DNA of 17,500 nt from Theodoxus fluviatilis (taxonomy: Eukaryota; Mollusca; Gastropoda; Cycloneritida; Neritidae), in the NCBI GenBank assembly GCA_034096865.1, contig JAWQFJ010002848.1, forward strand, positions 217,501 through 235,000, in the 5' to 3' direction. Position numbers and translations under genes: made by a program. This document shows, one piece after another, positions 1-10,133 of this stretch; position 1 is the first letter of the stretch, and every line of letters starts with the position of its first letter. The notes under the pieces are model-generated. The model saw only the letters and a list, made by a program, of their open reading frames with translations, made no database searches and was not told the DNA's origin.

Positions 1-694
<694 letters not shown>

Positions 695-1374
695 GCAGTC
701 ACATGACCTCCTCTGCACGGGTACTGCAGTCACATTACCTCCCCTGCACGGGTACTGCAGTCACATTACCTCCCCTGCACGGGTACTGCAGTCACATGAC
801 CTCCCCTGCACGAGTACTGCAGTCACATGACCTCCCCTGCACGAGTACTGCAGTCACATGACCTCCCCTGCACGAGTACTGCAGTCACATGACCTCCCCT
901 GCACGGGTACTGCAGTCACATGACCTCCCCTGCACGGGTACTGCAGTCACATGACCTCCCCTGCACGGGTACTGCAATCACATGACCTCCCCTGCAGGGG
1001 TACTGCAGTCACATGACCTCCCCTGCACGGGTACTGCAGTCACATTACCTCCCCTGCACGAGTACTGCAGTCACATGACCTCCCCTGCACGAGTACTGCA
1101 GTCACATGACCTCCCCTGCACGAGTACTGCAGTCACATGACCTCCCCTGCACGAGTACTGCAGTCACATGACCTCCCCTGCACGTGTACTGCAGTCACAT
1201 GACCTCCCCTGCACGAGTACTGCAGTCACATGACCTCCCCTGCACGGTACTGCAGTCACATGACCTCCCCTGCACGGGTACTGCAGTCACATGACCTCCC
1301 CTGCACGGGTACTGCAGTCACATGACCTCCCCTGCACGGGTACTGCAGTCACATGACCTCCCCTGCACGAGTAC
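695..1374. repeat. 31-bp minisatellite, about 22 copies
   Basis: The unit contains GTACTGCAGTCACATGAC followed by CTCCCCTGCACGG. GCAGTCAC recurs every 31 bases from 695 to 1345, with a single-base deletion in one copy near 1248. Nineteen copies read TCACATGAC and three read TCACATTAC (726, 757, 1036). GGG and GAG variants before TAC are grouped rather than scattered, as expected from local unequal duplication. The unit contains the 8-bp palindrome ACTGCAGT. Confidence 0.95.
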
Positions 1375-1434
1375 ATTGACAGCAGACGAAGGACTAACTA
1401 CGCTGATGAACGCCTCTTTATTAAGATCGGGATT

Positions 1435-1495
1435 TGGCGCAGTAGCTCCACCTGTTGGCAGTTGTGCGGGGCGACTAGGTACCGCGGTTCAATCC
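1435..1495 (+). repeat. tRNA-like segment, possible SINE head
   Basis: TGGCGCAGTAGC (1435-1446) resembles a Pol III A box. GGTTCAATCC (1486-1495) fits the B box. The spacing is within the tRNA range. There is no obvious acceptor-stem pairing for a functional tRNA, so a tRNA-derived SINE relic is more likely. No tail or target duplication was identified. Confidence 0.4.
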
Positions 1496-1510
1496 CTGCT
1501 CGTGGTGACT

Positions 1511-2280
1511 TGACTGTTATTCTCCATCATTCATGCATAATTCATGAGCAAAGCACCCTTTTTGCCCAATTCACGAACAGGCGCATCATTTGCTTGATTT
1601 GCGAAATGAACACATGCCGTTATGAAATGAATCATCCTAATTTTTGTTTTTAGTTTCAGTTTTGTGCAAATGACTCTTTGAGTAGATTCTAGTTCAACTT
1701 TGACCAAAAATAATGCAGTGATGCAAACTGACATGGCGGTCGAATCCTCCGGATGCAATGATCTTTTAGGTTCTCTTTTGGAAAACGGAATTTACGAAAG
1801 ACAACAAAGTTGTTGATTTTATTGCTGTTAGTTTCATTTCACTGACAAATGGATGTAAAATTATTACATTGAGAAATTTTTTAAAGCGATTAATAACTTA
1901 TTGATCAATTGATAAGACAATGACATCAACAGGTCCAAATCTGCTTGCTTCACGAATAAAGTAACTTCACTGATTACATAAATAAGATAGCACTCTTACA
2001 AAGTGTTTCGATGTTCGCTCTAGGGACACAACAGTCTTGCTGAGAGGTGCAATGATAACGGGCACTACACTGAATTAGAGACCTGAAACAAAACCCGGAA
2101 GGACAGTGTTTTATGTTGCAAAACGTCAACATATCCGATTCTCTTCACAATTTTTTCTTCTGGTAATTCTCAGGTAACGATTTTGAAAACGATGCATTCA
2201 AAGCTCAAGACAACAGAAATGCTTGCTTACCCCTTTCTGCTGTAACCGCTGTACCAAAAGCTCGACACCTCGTTCAGAAC
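1511..2280. other. AT-rich unique sequence, no gene recognised
   Basis: Only short open frames occur. No repeats, RNA motifs or protein similarity could be recognised. Confidence 0.5.
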
Positions 2281-2870
2281 CTCTATTTATAACAAACAAA
2301 CGAACAAACGAACGAATCAATGAAAGGAAGGCCGAACGCACAAAACTAAACGAAACTAAACGACAACTAAAGCTAGAGCTAAAGCTAAACCTGAAGCTGA
2401 AGCTGAAGCTGAGTGAGCTAAAGCTAAAGCTAAAGCTAAACCCAAACTAAACTAAACTAAACTAAACTAAACTAAACTAAACTAAACTAAACTAAACTAA
2501 ACTAAACTAAACAAAAACTAAACTACTAACATTAACAAGCTAAACAAAATTTCAGAAAACTAAAGCTAGAGCTAAAGCTAAACCTGAAGCTGAGCTAAAG
2601 CTAAACCCAAACTAAACTAAACTAAACTAAACTAAACTAAACTAAACTAAACTAAACTAAACTAAACTAAACTAAACTAAACTAAACTAAACTAAACTAA
2701 ACTAAACTAAACTAAACTAAACTAAACTAAACTAAACTAAACTAAACTAAACTAAACTAAACTAAACTAAACTAAACTAAACTAAACTAAACTAAACTAA
2801 ACTAAACTAAACTAAACTAAACTAAACTAAACTAAGCTAAACTAAAACTAAACTACTAACATTAACAAGC
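2281..2870. repeat. Duplicated composite satellite of AAACG, AGCTAA and CTAAA units
   Basis: A short AAACAAACGAAC region is followed by AGCTAA/AAGCTG hexamer-like units and long (CTAAA)n runs (about 2445-2510 and 2608-2835). The segment starting AACTAAAGCTAGAGCTAAAG occurs at 2365 and again at 2558. The segment ACTACTAACATTAACAAGC closes both blocks (ending 2540 and 2870). The second block has a much longer pentamer run. Confidence 0.9.
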
Positions 2871-2937
2871 CAAAAAAAATCAGGGAGAGAATGCTTGATT
2901 ACAAAAAGCATAACCGAATGAATGGATGGTGTTTTAC

Positions 2938-2969
2938 GGCCTATCAGCCTTTGAAGGCTATGTAAGGCC
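2938..2969. other. Interrupted perfect hairpin
   Basis: GGCCT (2938-2942) pairs with AGGCC (2965-2969). AGCCTT (2946-2951) pairs with AAGGCT (2954-2959) across a two-base loop. It lies in about 250 bp of non-coding sequence that could be an old interspersed repeat. The identity of that repeat is unknown. Confidence 0.6.
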
Positions 2970-3162
2970 AGTAAGCACGAAAATCACTAGAACAGTTAAG
3001 AGTAAACGCAATACAAGTCCCTAGTCATTCGAATCTTACGAATCGCGTAGGGAGACGCGGTGGGTCAATTCTTACCCCGAACCCACAGATGGATGCATAA
3101 CCGATCATGTCCACCCGCCTTCCACTCTGAACCAGTTCAGTTGCAAAGCTAAGTCGACTGGG

Positions 3163-3211
3163 TGGACTACGACGATGACGACGACGACAACGACGACGTC
3201 TACGACGATGA
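3163..3211. repeat. Imperfect (ACG)n trinucleotide repeat
   Basis: GACTACGACGATGACGACGA and following sequence, with TAC, GAT, AAC and GTC interruptions. No coding context. Confidence 0.8.
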
Positions 3212-3921
3212 TCTCTGTCTCGCTACCAAGGGCCCGGTGGTACGAGTGTGGATCAGACTACCTTGAAAGCGGCTGTACAGGTTTGTGTGTAAAACCCCTT
3301 CACCAGCACAGTGCCTATGCGCATTGAGTCGGGAAACACGATCGTGTCTAAGATAGGGAGCACTTCCGCCGCCTCTCTCTGACGGAGCTTTCATTCAGTG
3401 GTCACATCTCTCGCCCTCTGTCACTTGCGGCTAGACATGGCGGCGTTCAAAGCTGCGCGGCTCCCAGAGTTGCATCCTCAGGCAAGGTGCGTGACTCGCA
3501 TTGCCTCTCCTCACCCAGGAGTAAAACAGGGTCCCTGAGAGGGCAGTCGTGGCTCACCGTGGAGCTGTTAACTCTAGCATGTCGCCGTGAACCAGCATCG
3601 GGTTGTAATACTCTCCAGGGAGTGGAGGTGATGCTGGCACCCGACTGTGCGCCTCTCATCTGTCTGTCATCGTGTTTGTCGTCAGGTGTCTGCAAAGGAT
3701 TGGTCAAATAGCCTGGTGATCAGGGGATAGAGGGAAGAATGGTTTGATACCCAGATATGTGAATCCGGTCAGTCATGTGACCGAGTGGCAAAACTTGCAT
3801 CCTTGTGCAATTTGTTTTAATCCCATTGCTCGTCCCCACCTAGGAGTGCAAGGTGTACGGTACCTGTGAGGGTGAGGACTGCGTCGGAAAATCGTGCAAC
3901 GTAACTTTGGCGCGTTTATTC
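3212..3921. other. Unique sequence, no gene recognised; lone 32-mer relative at 3613
   Basis: Open frames of 64-86 codons on both strands show no domains. CTCTCCAGGGAGTGGAGGTG at about 3612-3631 resembles the outer edge of the 32-bp array near 4643 (TCTCCAGGGAGTGGAGATGG). A GGTGATCAGGGGATAG stretch near 3716 weakly resembles sequence just beyond the array (4689-4703). Confidence 0.5.
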
Positions 3922-4654
3922 GCAGCCTGGCTGCATGTTCTCCAGGGAGTTGTGCAGCCTGACTGCCTGTTCTCCAGGGAGTTGTGCAGCCTGGCTGCCT
4001 GTTCTCCAGGGAGTTGTGCAGCCTGACTGCCTGTTCTCCAGGGAGTTGTGCAGCCTGGCTGCCTGTTCTCCAGGGAGTTGTGCAGCCTGGCTGCCTGTTC
4101 TCCAGGGAGTTGTGCAGCCTGGCTGCCTGTTCTCCAGGGAGTTGTGCAGCCTGGCTGCATGTTCTCCAGGGAGTTGTGCAGCCTGGCTGCATGTTCTCCA
4201 GGGAGTTGTGCAGCCTGGCTGTCTGTTCTCCAGGGAGTTGTGCAGCCTGGCTGCATGTTCTCCAGGGAGTTGTGCAGCCTGGCTGCATGTTCTCCAGGGA
4301 GTTGTGCAGCCTGGCTGCCTGTTCTCCAGGGAGTTGTGCAGCCTGGCTGCCTGTTCTCCAGGGAGTTGTGCAGCCTGGCTGCCTGTTCTCCAGGGAGTTG
4401 TGCAGTCTGGCTGCATGGTCTCCAGGGAGTTGTGCAGCCTGGCTGCATGCTCTCCAGGGAGTTGTGCAGCCTGGCTGCCTGTTCTCCAGGGAGTTGTGCA
4501 GCCTGGCTGCCTGTTCTCCAGGGAGTTGTGCAGCCTGGCTGTCTGTTCTCCAGGGAGTTGTGCAGTCTGGCTGCATGGTCTCCAGGGAGTTGTGCAGTCT
4601 GGCTGCATGGTCTCCAGGGAGTTGTGCAGCCTGACTGCCTGTTCTCCAGGGAGT
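3922..4654. repeat. 32-bp minisatellite, 23 copies
   Basis: TCTCCAGGGA recurs every 32 bases from 3939 to 4643. The unit is TCTCCAGGGAGTTGTGCAG followed by CCTGGCTGCCTGT, with CCTGT, CATGT, CATGG, CATGC and TCTGT end variants and GACTG/GGCTG variants. The stretch GCAGCC-T-GGCTGC is a near-perfect inverted repeat with a one-base centre. The unit lacks stops in most frames, giving spurious frames of up to 344 codons on minus and 252 on plus. Confidence 0.95.
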
Positions 4655-5234
4655 GGAGATGGTGGTGGAGTGATCAAAAGAGTGGCCCGATGACCAGGGG
4701 GTAAAGTGTGCGGTTTGAGCATGCGTGGAAAGTCGTAACATAAAAAGAGCACCTTTATCTCTACATGGCTGCCTTATTTCTCTTCGTCTCAAGCCTACGA
4801 CGATCACCGCACTCTTTGACGCTACTTGTCGCCATGACTACCTTGCAGCCGGCGTGTCTGCTTCTGAATCAGGAATGAAGAAAGTTTTCTTTTCAGAAGA
4901 TCTTCGTATCGCCTCCTTGGGACAGCTCTTACGCCTCCGAAGTATGCGTACATTCAAGATGACTGACGGCGAGCAACGAGTCTGGTTCATTCCCAGGGTG
5001 ATGCAGATTAGTGTGGTTGTTCAATCAGGTGGACAAGGCCGGAGTTAGACGCAATTCTAAGTATTGACTCTTTGGAGAGACACTTGATAGCTATATATAG
5101 CTTGCGGAATCACGGTCTTAATCGTACATGACGTGCCGTTCGTGTCAGTAAAAGTGAAACAATCCATTCTCCTGAACCGCCTACGCTCTTTTCTCACACT
5201 CTTCACGGTGCTGTTCTCACTTCTCCATGACCTC
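4655..5234. other. Unique sequence, no gene recognised
   Basis: A 107-codon plus frame (4725-5048) and a 102-codon minus frame (5057-5365) have no recognisable features. Neither has splice or promoter support. Confidence 0.45.
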
Positions 5235-5238
5235 GGGG

Positions 5239-5265
5239 CTCCCCACCCCCCACCCCCACCCCCCA
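5239..5265 (-). other. Single-T-loop G-quadruplex motif
   Basis: On minus, four G runs of 6, 5, 6 and 4 are separated by single T residues. This is the archetype of a very stable parallel G-quadruplex. Confidence 0.75.
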
Positions 5266-5520
5266 TCTCTTGGGTCAAGGCGTCGGTTTTTTTTTTCATT
5301 TTTGTTTGAAATCCAAGGGACATACGGGTCAAGCACACCACTCCTACTCGTCTTGCTGGTGGCAACTAATGAAATCCACTACTGCCGTTTCTCGTGAGAC
5401 CTGCCACACAGTGACTCACTGGACAGACCGCCCCAACGGCCCTGCTCCCAGCGAAACCTTCACAGTTTCAACATTTCGAGTGGCAACGCGGGTAAATGTG
5501 AATGTGCCAACAATTGATTT

Positions 5521-5945
5521 TGGCGGAGGCCAAGGGTGGTGGGGATGGGTGGGAGGATGGGGAGTAGGAGGGAGGGAGGCGGAGGAGGAGAAGGCGGAGG
5601 AGGAGGAGGAGGCGGCGGCGGAGGAGGAGGGGGTGGGGGTGGGAGAGGGAATAGGGGGGAGGAGAGGGAGCAGGAGGAGGAGGAGGGGGGAGGAGGGGGG
5701 AGGAGGACAGGGTAGGGGGAGGGGAAAGACGGACAAAGGAGGATGAGCAGGAGCAGAAACAGGAGAAAAAGAAGCAAGATGAGAAGAAGCAGGAAAAGGA
5801 ACAGGAGCAAGAGGAAGAGAGATGGAAGAGAAAGAGAAGGAGCAGAAGGAGACAGAAATAAATTCCTTCTGCTGCTGCTATTCCCGCTCCTCCTCCTCCT
5901 CCTCCTCCTAGTTGTCGTCCTCGTCCTCCTCCTCTTCTTCCTCCA
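5521..5945. repeat. Polypurine (GGA/GGC/GAA) tract followed by inverted polypyrimidine tract
   Basis: About 5566-5862 is almost purely purine on plus, including GGAGGA, GGGGGTGGGGG and later AGAAGCAGGA-type runs. About 5885-5945 is CTCCTCCTC-rich pyrimidine. The halves are partly complementary. Reading frames over this region are low-complexity Gly/Glu/Arg or Pro/Ser/Leu and are not genes. Confidence 0.85.
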
Positions 5946-6440
5946 TCATCTCATCACCGACATGACCTTCATTTAATGAACATTTTTGTCGTTATTGTTT
6001 GCCGGTTTCTTTCATGTCGTCGTCTTTTTTCACTCTCTCTCTCTCGTTTTATTCCGGTAGGCCTACAATCTAGCGACAAAGATGTGTTTGTCCTAATCCT
6101 TTAGAGTACATCAAATCCATCAGCACAGGAGAGAGATGTGGCCAGAGTCCTGGCACAAAAATCTCAGAGATTTTCAACTCGACCGGAGACAGCGCAAGGC
6201 CGGGAATCCCTTCAGATCATTAGTAGGGCAGAGGAAAGTTTGAACGCCAGTGTCACTGACCCGCGGCATTAAACGTGACTTCCTGTGGACATGCGCAAAC
6301 GATGCTGGGACTCAACGAAGACCACCAACTGTGGTTGTTATCGTCAAGTATTTTGTCCCAACGTCAGGCTCACCTCACTCTACGGCAAACACGATGGGAC
6401 TTTCTTCCAGACAGCCTCTTTATAAGAACAAAGAAAAGAA
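5946..6440. other. Unique sequence, no gene recognised
   Basis: A 91-codon plus frame (6250-6525) runs into a poly-A/CA tract and has no domain. No RNA genes or repeats were seen apart from a short CT run near 6035. Confidence 0.45.
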
Positions 6441-6652
6441 GAAAAAAAAACACACACACACACAAACCCCGATTGCTTCAATCCTTGGCCTCGAAACCCT
6501 TGCCGTAACAAAATGGCGCCAATGAATCGGAAGCCATCCGTCTTTCCGCAAGGAAACACTTCAAGGCCATGGCAACAGAATGGATTGATCCTAGCTGAAA
6601 ATGAAACAAAAACTATGTCGAAACTTTCCAGCATCCATCCAAATTTGTTTGA

Positions 6653-6692
6653 GATGGGGGGTTAGGGGTGGGAATGGGGGTTTGGGGGGTGA
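6653..6692 (+). other. G-quadruplex motif on plus
   Basis: Five G runs (6, 4, 3, 5 and 6) are separated by TTA, T, AAT and TTT, consistent with a G4. Surrounding sequence is non-coding. Confidence 0.6.
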
Positions 6693-6834
6693 ATACATTT
6701 TTTCAAAAAATCACTTAAAGCTTTCTCATTCGATTGAACAACAAAGGTTTAGCTTGTCAAGGACAAAGGACAAAATGGGGAAATGACGTGGTATTTCTAG
6801 GTGATTTTCACAAGGTTATGTGTGACGTGCGTGC

Positions 6835-6838
6835 GAGA

Positions 6839-6924
<86 letters not shown>

Positions 6925-7042
6925 CAGAGAGAGACAGACAGACAGACAGAGACACAAAGAGAGAGACAGAGAGAGAGACAGACAGAGAGAGAGAGACAGA
7001 CAGACAGACAGAGAGAGAACAGAGAGAGAGACAGACAGACAG

Positions 7043-7091
<49 letters not shown>

Positions 7092-7116
7092 GACAGAGAG
7101 AGACAGAGAGAGACAA

Positions 7117-7189
<73 letters not shown>

Positions 7190-7206
7190 GAGACAGAGAG
7201 AGAGAT
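6835..7206. repeat. (GA)n with interspersed (CAGA)n, 3' flank of LINE copy 1
   Basis: Pure GA occupies about 6844-6904, then mixed GACAGA/CAGA units to 7206. On minus it reads as TC and directly follows the LINE tail. Confidence 0.95.
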
Positions 7207-7221
7207 TTTGACTTTGACTTG

Positions 7222-7227
7222 TTTATT
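7222..7227 (-). terminator. Polyadenylation hexamer at 3' end of LINE copy 1
   Basis: AATAAA on minus, ten to fifteen bases before the junction with (TC)n. It occupies the same position as in copy 2, so it is part of the element's own 3' end. Confidence 0.45.
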
Positions 7228-7230
7228 GTT

Positions 7231-7243
7231 AGGCCGGCGGCCC
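7231..7243 (-). other. 3'-terminal hairpin of LINE copy 1
   Basis: On minus, GGGCC-GCC-GGCCT folds into a five-pair stem with a three-base loop. It lies just 5' of AACAATAAA and the TC junction. The matching position in copy 2 (13889-13901) is GGGCC-GTT-GGTCT, which keeps all five pairs through a G-U wobble. Confidence 0.6.
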
Positions 7244-7415
7244 GTCACAATGTTACAATAATTTGGGGAGCATTGACAATGTGCTACACAATAGACAAAA
7301 TACATTTCGAAAACAAAGAGTATGGTATATTGTGGCTGCTATCCATATACATATGATATTTACAGAGATATACCTATATAGTGGAATACATCGTCAATAT
7401 GTTGCAGACGGTACT

Positions 7416-8500
7416 TCATGGCATAGTAGATGAACATGGCAACCTTTTTCGTTTTATATACCCTTGACCGTTTATTAGGAATTCAATCGCAAGGTTTCTA
7501 GTATTCATGTATTCTATATAACTCTTCAGGTACCTCTCTCTAAGCTCATTATATAGGGAGCATTTCAGTAAGAAATGAGTTTCGTCTTCTATAAAATTTC
7601 TGCAGAATGGACAGCGTTTCTCCTCGTTATTGAACATATTACTTCGTAATTCGTTTCTTCCTAATCTAAAGCGCGTAAATGCTATTCTAAATTTTGTAAT
7701 ATTGATGTAACTTAAGTATTTTTTATCATGTATAAAGGATTTGAATAGCGCAAATCGCTCACTGACATTGATCTTGCAATGTCATTCTTGCATATATCAG
7801 TCTTGGAGCCTGATATTTAACCTTTTTAAGGACTTTTTTCAATAGAGATGCCTCTATTGTGCCATACAAAGGCAAAACCCGACTTGCACAGACATTCTTC
7901 AATAGATTTTAGCCAGTTGAGTTCGTCGGGAATGGTTGCACTGGATAGCATAAAAAGTGCTTGCTTGGGTAGCCGATCATCTGGCATTTTCAACACTTTG
8001 AACCAATATTTCACAGCTCTAACAGAACTATTTATGATAAGAGGAAATCTTCCCGTTTCTCCATAAACCAAGGTATTTGGTGTCTTGACGTCGACATAAA
8101 TTTTTTTGCATGCAAATAAATGAGATCTTTCCACATTGAGGTCCTCTCTCAATCCCCAGAGCTCTGACGCATACATTAATGAAGGTTGTACTTGTGCATA
8201 AAATAATTTAAATAATAATTTCGGATCATAAGTGCGGAGTGCCCACATTGTTTTTAAAAGTTGAAGAGTTTTCTGTTTCACTTAAGTTGCTACATTGCAA
8301 AGGGCTACCGTTTCAGATAGTTTAGTCGTGAAAGTGTATCCAAGGTATTTGAACGCATTTACAACTTCCAACGCGTCTCCATTCAAAAACCATTTCTCTC
8401 CTTGCGATAAGGACCCTCCTTGGCGAAAAACCATTATTTTTGCCTTGTCTTTATTTACTCTCAGACCAACTTGCTTTGATACGTATTCAAGGTTATTAAT
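7416..8500 (-). pseudogene. LINE ORF2 RT/C-terminal remnant, several disabling mutations (copy 1)
   Basis: The order is as follows. First come the RT thumb-side blocks KIMVFRQGG, KWFLNGDALEVVNAFKYLGY and TFTTKLS. An in-frame TAA follows at 8282-8284. Then KTMWALRTYDPKLLFKLFYA, MYASELWGL and the VYGETGRFPL block. A frameshift lies near 7815-7830. TGA codons sit at 7797-7799 and 7782-7784, where copy 2 has Cys and Trp codons. Next is RFALFKSF to FTRFRLGRNELRSNMFN, and finally CPFC, eight residues, HFLLKC and a stop at 7416. The catalytic YADD motif would lie upstream and is absent. Confidence 0.82.
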
Positions 8501-8505
8501 CTGAG

Positions 8506-8506
<1 letters not shown>

Positions 8507-8569
<63 letters not shown>

Positions 8570-8632
8570 GGCAGACCGGACAGGCAGGCAGGCAGGCAGG
8601 CAGGCATGCACGCACACACACACACACACAAA
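8507..8632. repeat. (GA)n, (GGCA)n and (CA)n microsatellites, 5' flank of LINE copy 1
   Basis: GA runs 8511-8564, GGCA about 8579-8605 and CA about 8610-8630. On minus, the TC part abuts the truncated 5' end of the LINE. Confidence 0.93.
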
Positions 8633-8639
8633 CAGAATG

Positions 8640-9334
8640 ACTGAAGCTGAGGTGTAGACAGCAAAATAGAAAACGTGGCGTTTTCAGTTTCTCAGTTTAA
8701 AATGTCATTACAAAGGTAACAGCATGGTCAACCAGAGACGGCTGTATAGATGCAACCCGGAAGCATTGTTCGCGGGACCAGAGGCGCGTTTCGTTTCAAA
8801 AGACAGTTTAAACTGATCAGAGATGAAGGCTCACAGTCAGCGCTTGCAACGGCCAAAGCATTTCCCCTACATGAACCCTTCTACGCAGGGCCTCGCCATG
8901 AGCGCATATCTCTGAACATTTTTTATCCCCTTCCAAAAAGCAAAGTGGTTCTGATTTCGCAACTGATGCTTTTTGTATTATTTCTGCGCAACCCACCTCA
9001 GTCTTAGCCTTTGGCGTGTTGTCACGCGAGCAGCGGTCAAAGTCTACAGTTGTTGTTAACCAACCAACCGTCTCGAATCAGGGTGCTGCACCAAGCTCTA
9101 GTCAACATTTACAAAGCCAGCGCTGTAACACATGCACGTACCAGACAGCAACAGACTGGAGTTACACATTTACTGAATGATGCAAAGGCCCGAGAGGTCA
9201 TTCTGAAAAAAAGTCTGGAATGGAGAGAGCAAGACAATGCACAGATGACGCCTCGGTCAACCACAGCAGTCAAAGAAATCCCCAGCTGTGAAGACTCTTT
9301 CCATCATACACTGGACCCAGACTTCCGTGACTGA
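8640..9334. other. Unique sequence, no gene recognised
   Basis: Two consecutive plus frames of 85 and 107 codons (8750-9007, 9011-9334) show no domain, signal or splice pattern. They are of a length expected by chance in moderate-GC DNA, though a short unknown exon cannot be excluded. Confidence 0.45.
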
Positions 9335-9345
9335 GAGAGAGGGAA

Positions 9346-9387
<42 letters not shown>

Positions 9388-9408
9388 AAATACGCACTCA
9401 CACACACC
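9335..9408. repeat. (CT)n-(CA)n microsatellite
   Basis: GAGAGAGGG precedes CT dinucleotides at about 9347-9362 and CA at 9363-9388, then a second imperfect CA stretch. Confidence 0.9.
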
Positions 9409-9856
9409 GCGAATATTTGTCCACTTCTAAAGCTTCCAAGGTAGGGATTTCTGCACATTCTCCCCCTCTGGGCTTACCCAGCCATCCAACAGTCTATCGA
9501 AAGGAGCACAGACCCTGGCGTGGTTCAAAGGAGGGGAGAACCACATCCCTCAAATAATAGCACTCCAGCTCAACCACTGAAAATGTTCACTTGCACTAGA
9601 TCAACTGCACCGTGATTTCAACATTCCCATGAAAACAACACACAAAGGTTGAATTGAGGGGGACACATTTAATTTGCAGTATTGTCATGTTTCTTTGTCT
9701 GCTGAGTTTGTATCTTGCAGCATATAGTAGGCATTACATACGTACATACATCTTCAAGCTTTCAGACCTCCTGATGAGTTCAAAACAAAGAGATATCACA
9801 ACTTCCCATCACCAAGCTCCATGCCAAATACCAACAGCTGCTGTTTCAATCAGGAT

Positions 9857-9862
9857 TTTATT
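9857..9862 (-). terminator. PIK3R4: Candidate VPS15 polyadenylation signal
   Basis: This is the first canonical AATAAA on the minus strand downstream of the VPS15 stop codon, in the context GATAATAAAATCC. It implies a 3' UTR of about 2.6 kb. There is no other support. Confidence 0.3.
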
Positions 9863-10133
9863 ATCACAATCACACTCAGTCATATACACACTCACAAGCA
9901 ATCATGTACATGTACACACACACTTAACACAAATCAAGAAAAACTTTGCATGTCAATTTTCAAAGGTCATTATTTTCAATTTTCCTGCCATGCACAAGCT
10001 CACAGAAATCAAGATATAATGCTCATTCACATATGGACATTCCAGAACCTCCTGAGAAAAAGCACATGGAAAATGCAGAACAGTACAGCTATTTTTCTCT
10101 CTCTTGTACCCATAACTTCCCTCATGTCTTTTT

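Larger units (their letters stand above)
7207..8506 (-). mobile_element. Non-LTR retrotransposon (LINE), 5'-truncated copy 1
   Basis: This is about 1.3 kb of a LINE on minus. It runs from the end of the reverse-transcriptase domain (INNLEYVSKQVGLRVNKDKA) through the C-terminal zinc motif and a roughly 170-bp 3' UTR, ending AACAATAAACAAGTCAAAGT beside (TC)n. It is related to copy 2: VYGETGRFPL, AVKYWFKVLKMPDDRLPKQA and the CPFC motif align, but with many differences, so the two are separate insertions. Both ends abut (TC)n on its own strand. It lies downstream of VPS15. Confidence 0.87.

Noticed and set aside
695..1374. CRISPR array
   Set aside because: Period is a continuous 31-bp tandem repeat without unique spacers, and the context is eukaryotic.
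2445..2835. (CTAAA)n as interstitial telomere sequence
   Set aside because: The unit is a pentamer (TTTAG on the other strand), not the TTAGGG repeat expected for molluscs and most animals.
3713..3765. Second tRNA-like segment (GGTTTGATACCC as B box)
   Set aside because: Weak match with no convincing A box at proper spacing. Similarity to 4689-4720 is too short to call a SINE pair.
3773..4807. 344-codon minus frame and 252-codon plus frame through the 32-bp array
   Set aside because: Stop-free tandem units give open frames in several frames on both strands at once. No start context, splice support or conserved domain.
6734..7305. Arg/Glu-rich 175-codon plus frame as an RNA-binding or SR-like protein
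   Set aside because: It is the translation of (GA)n/(CAGA)n repeat, which is the flank of the LINE insertion.
9011..9334. Possible 107-residue gene
   Set aside because: No recognisable motif, no neighbours or splice sites supporting it, and the preceding frame is similarly open by chance.
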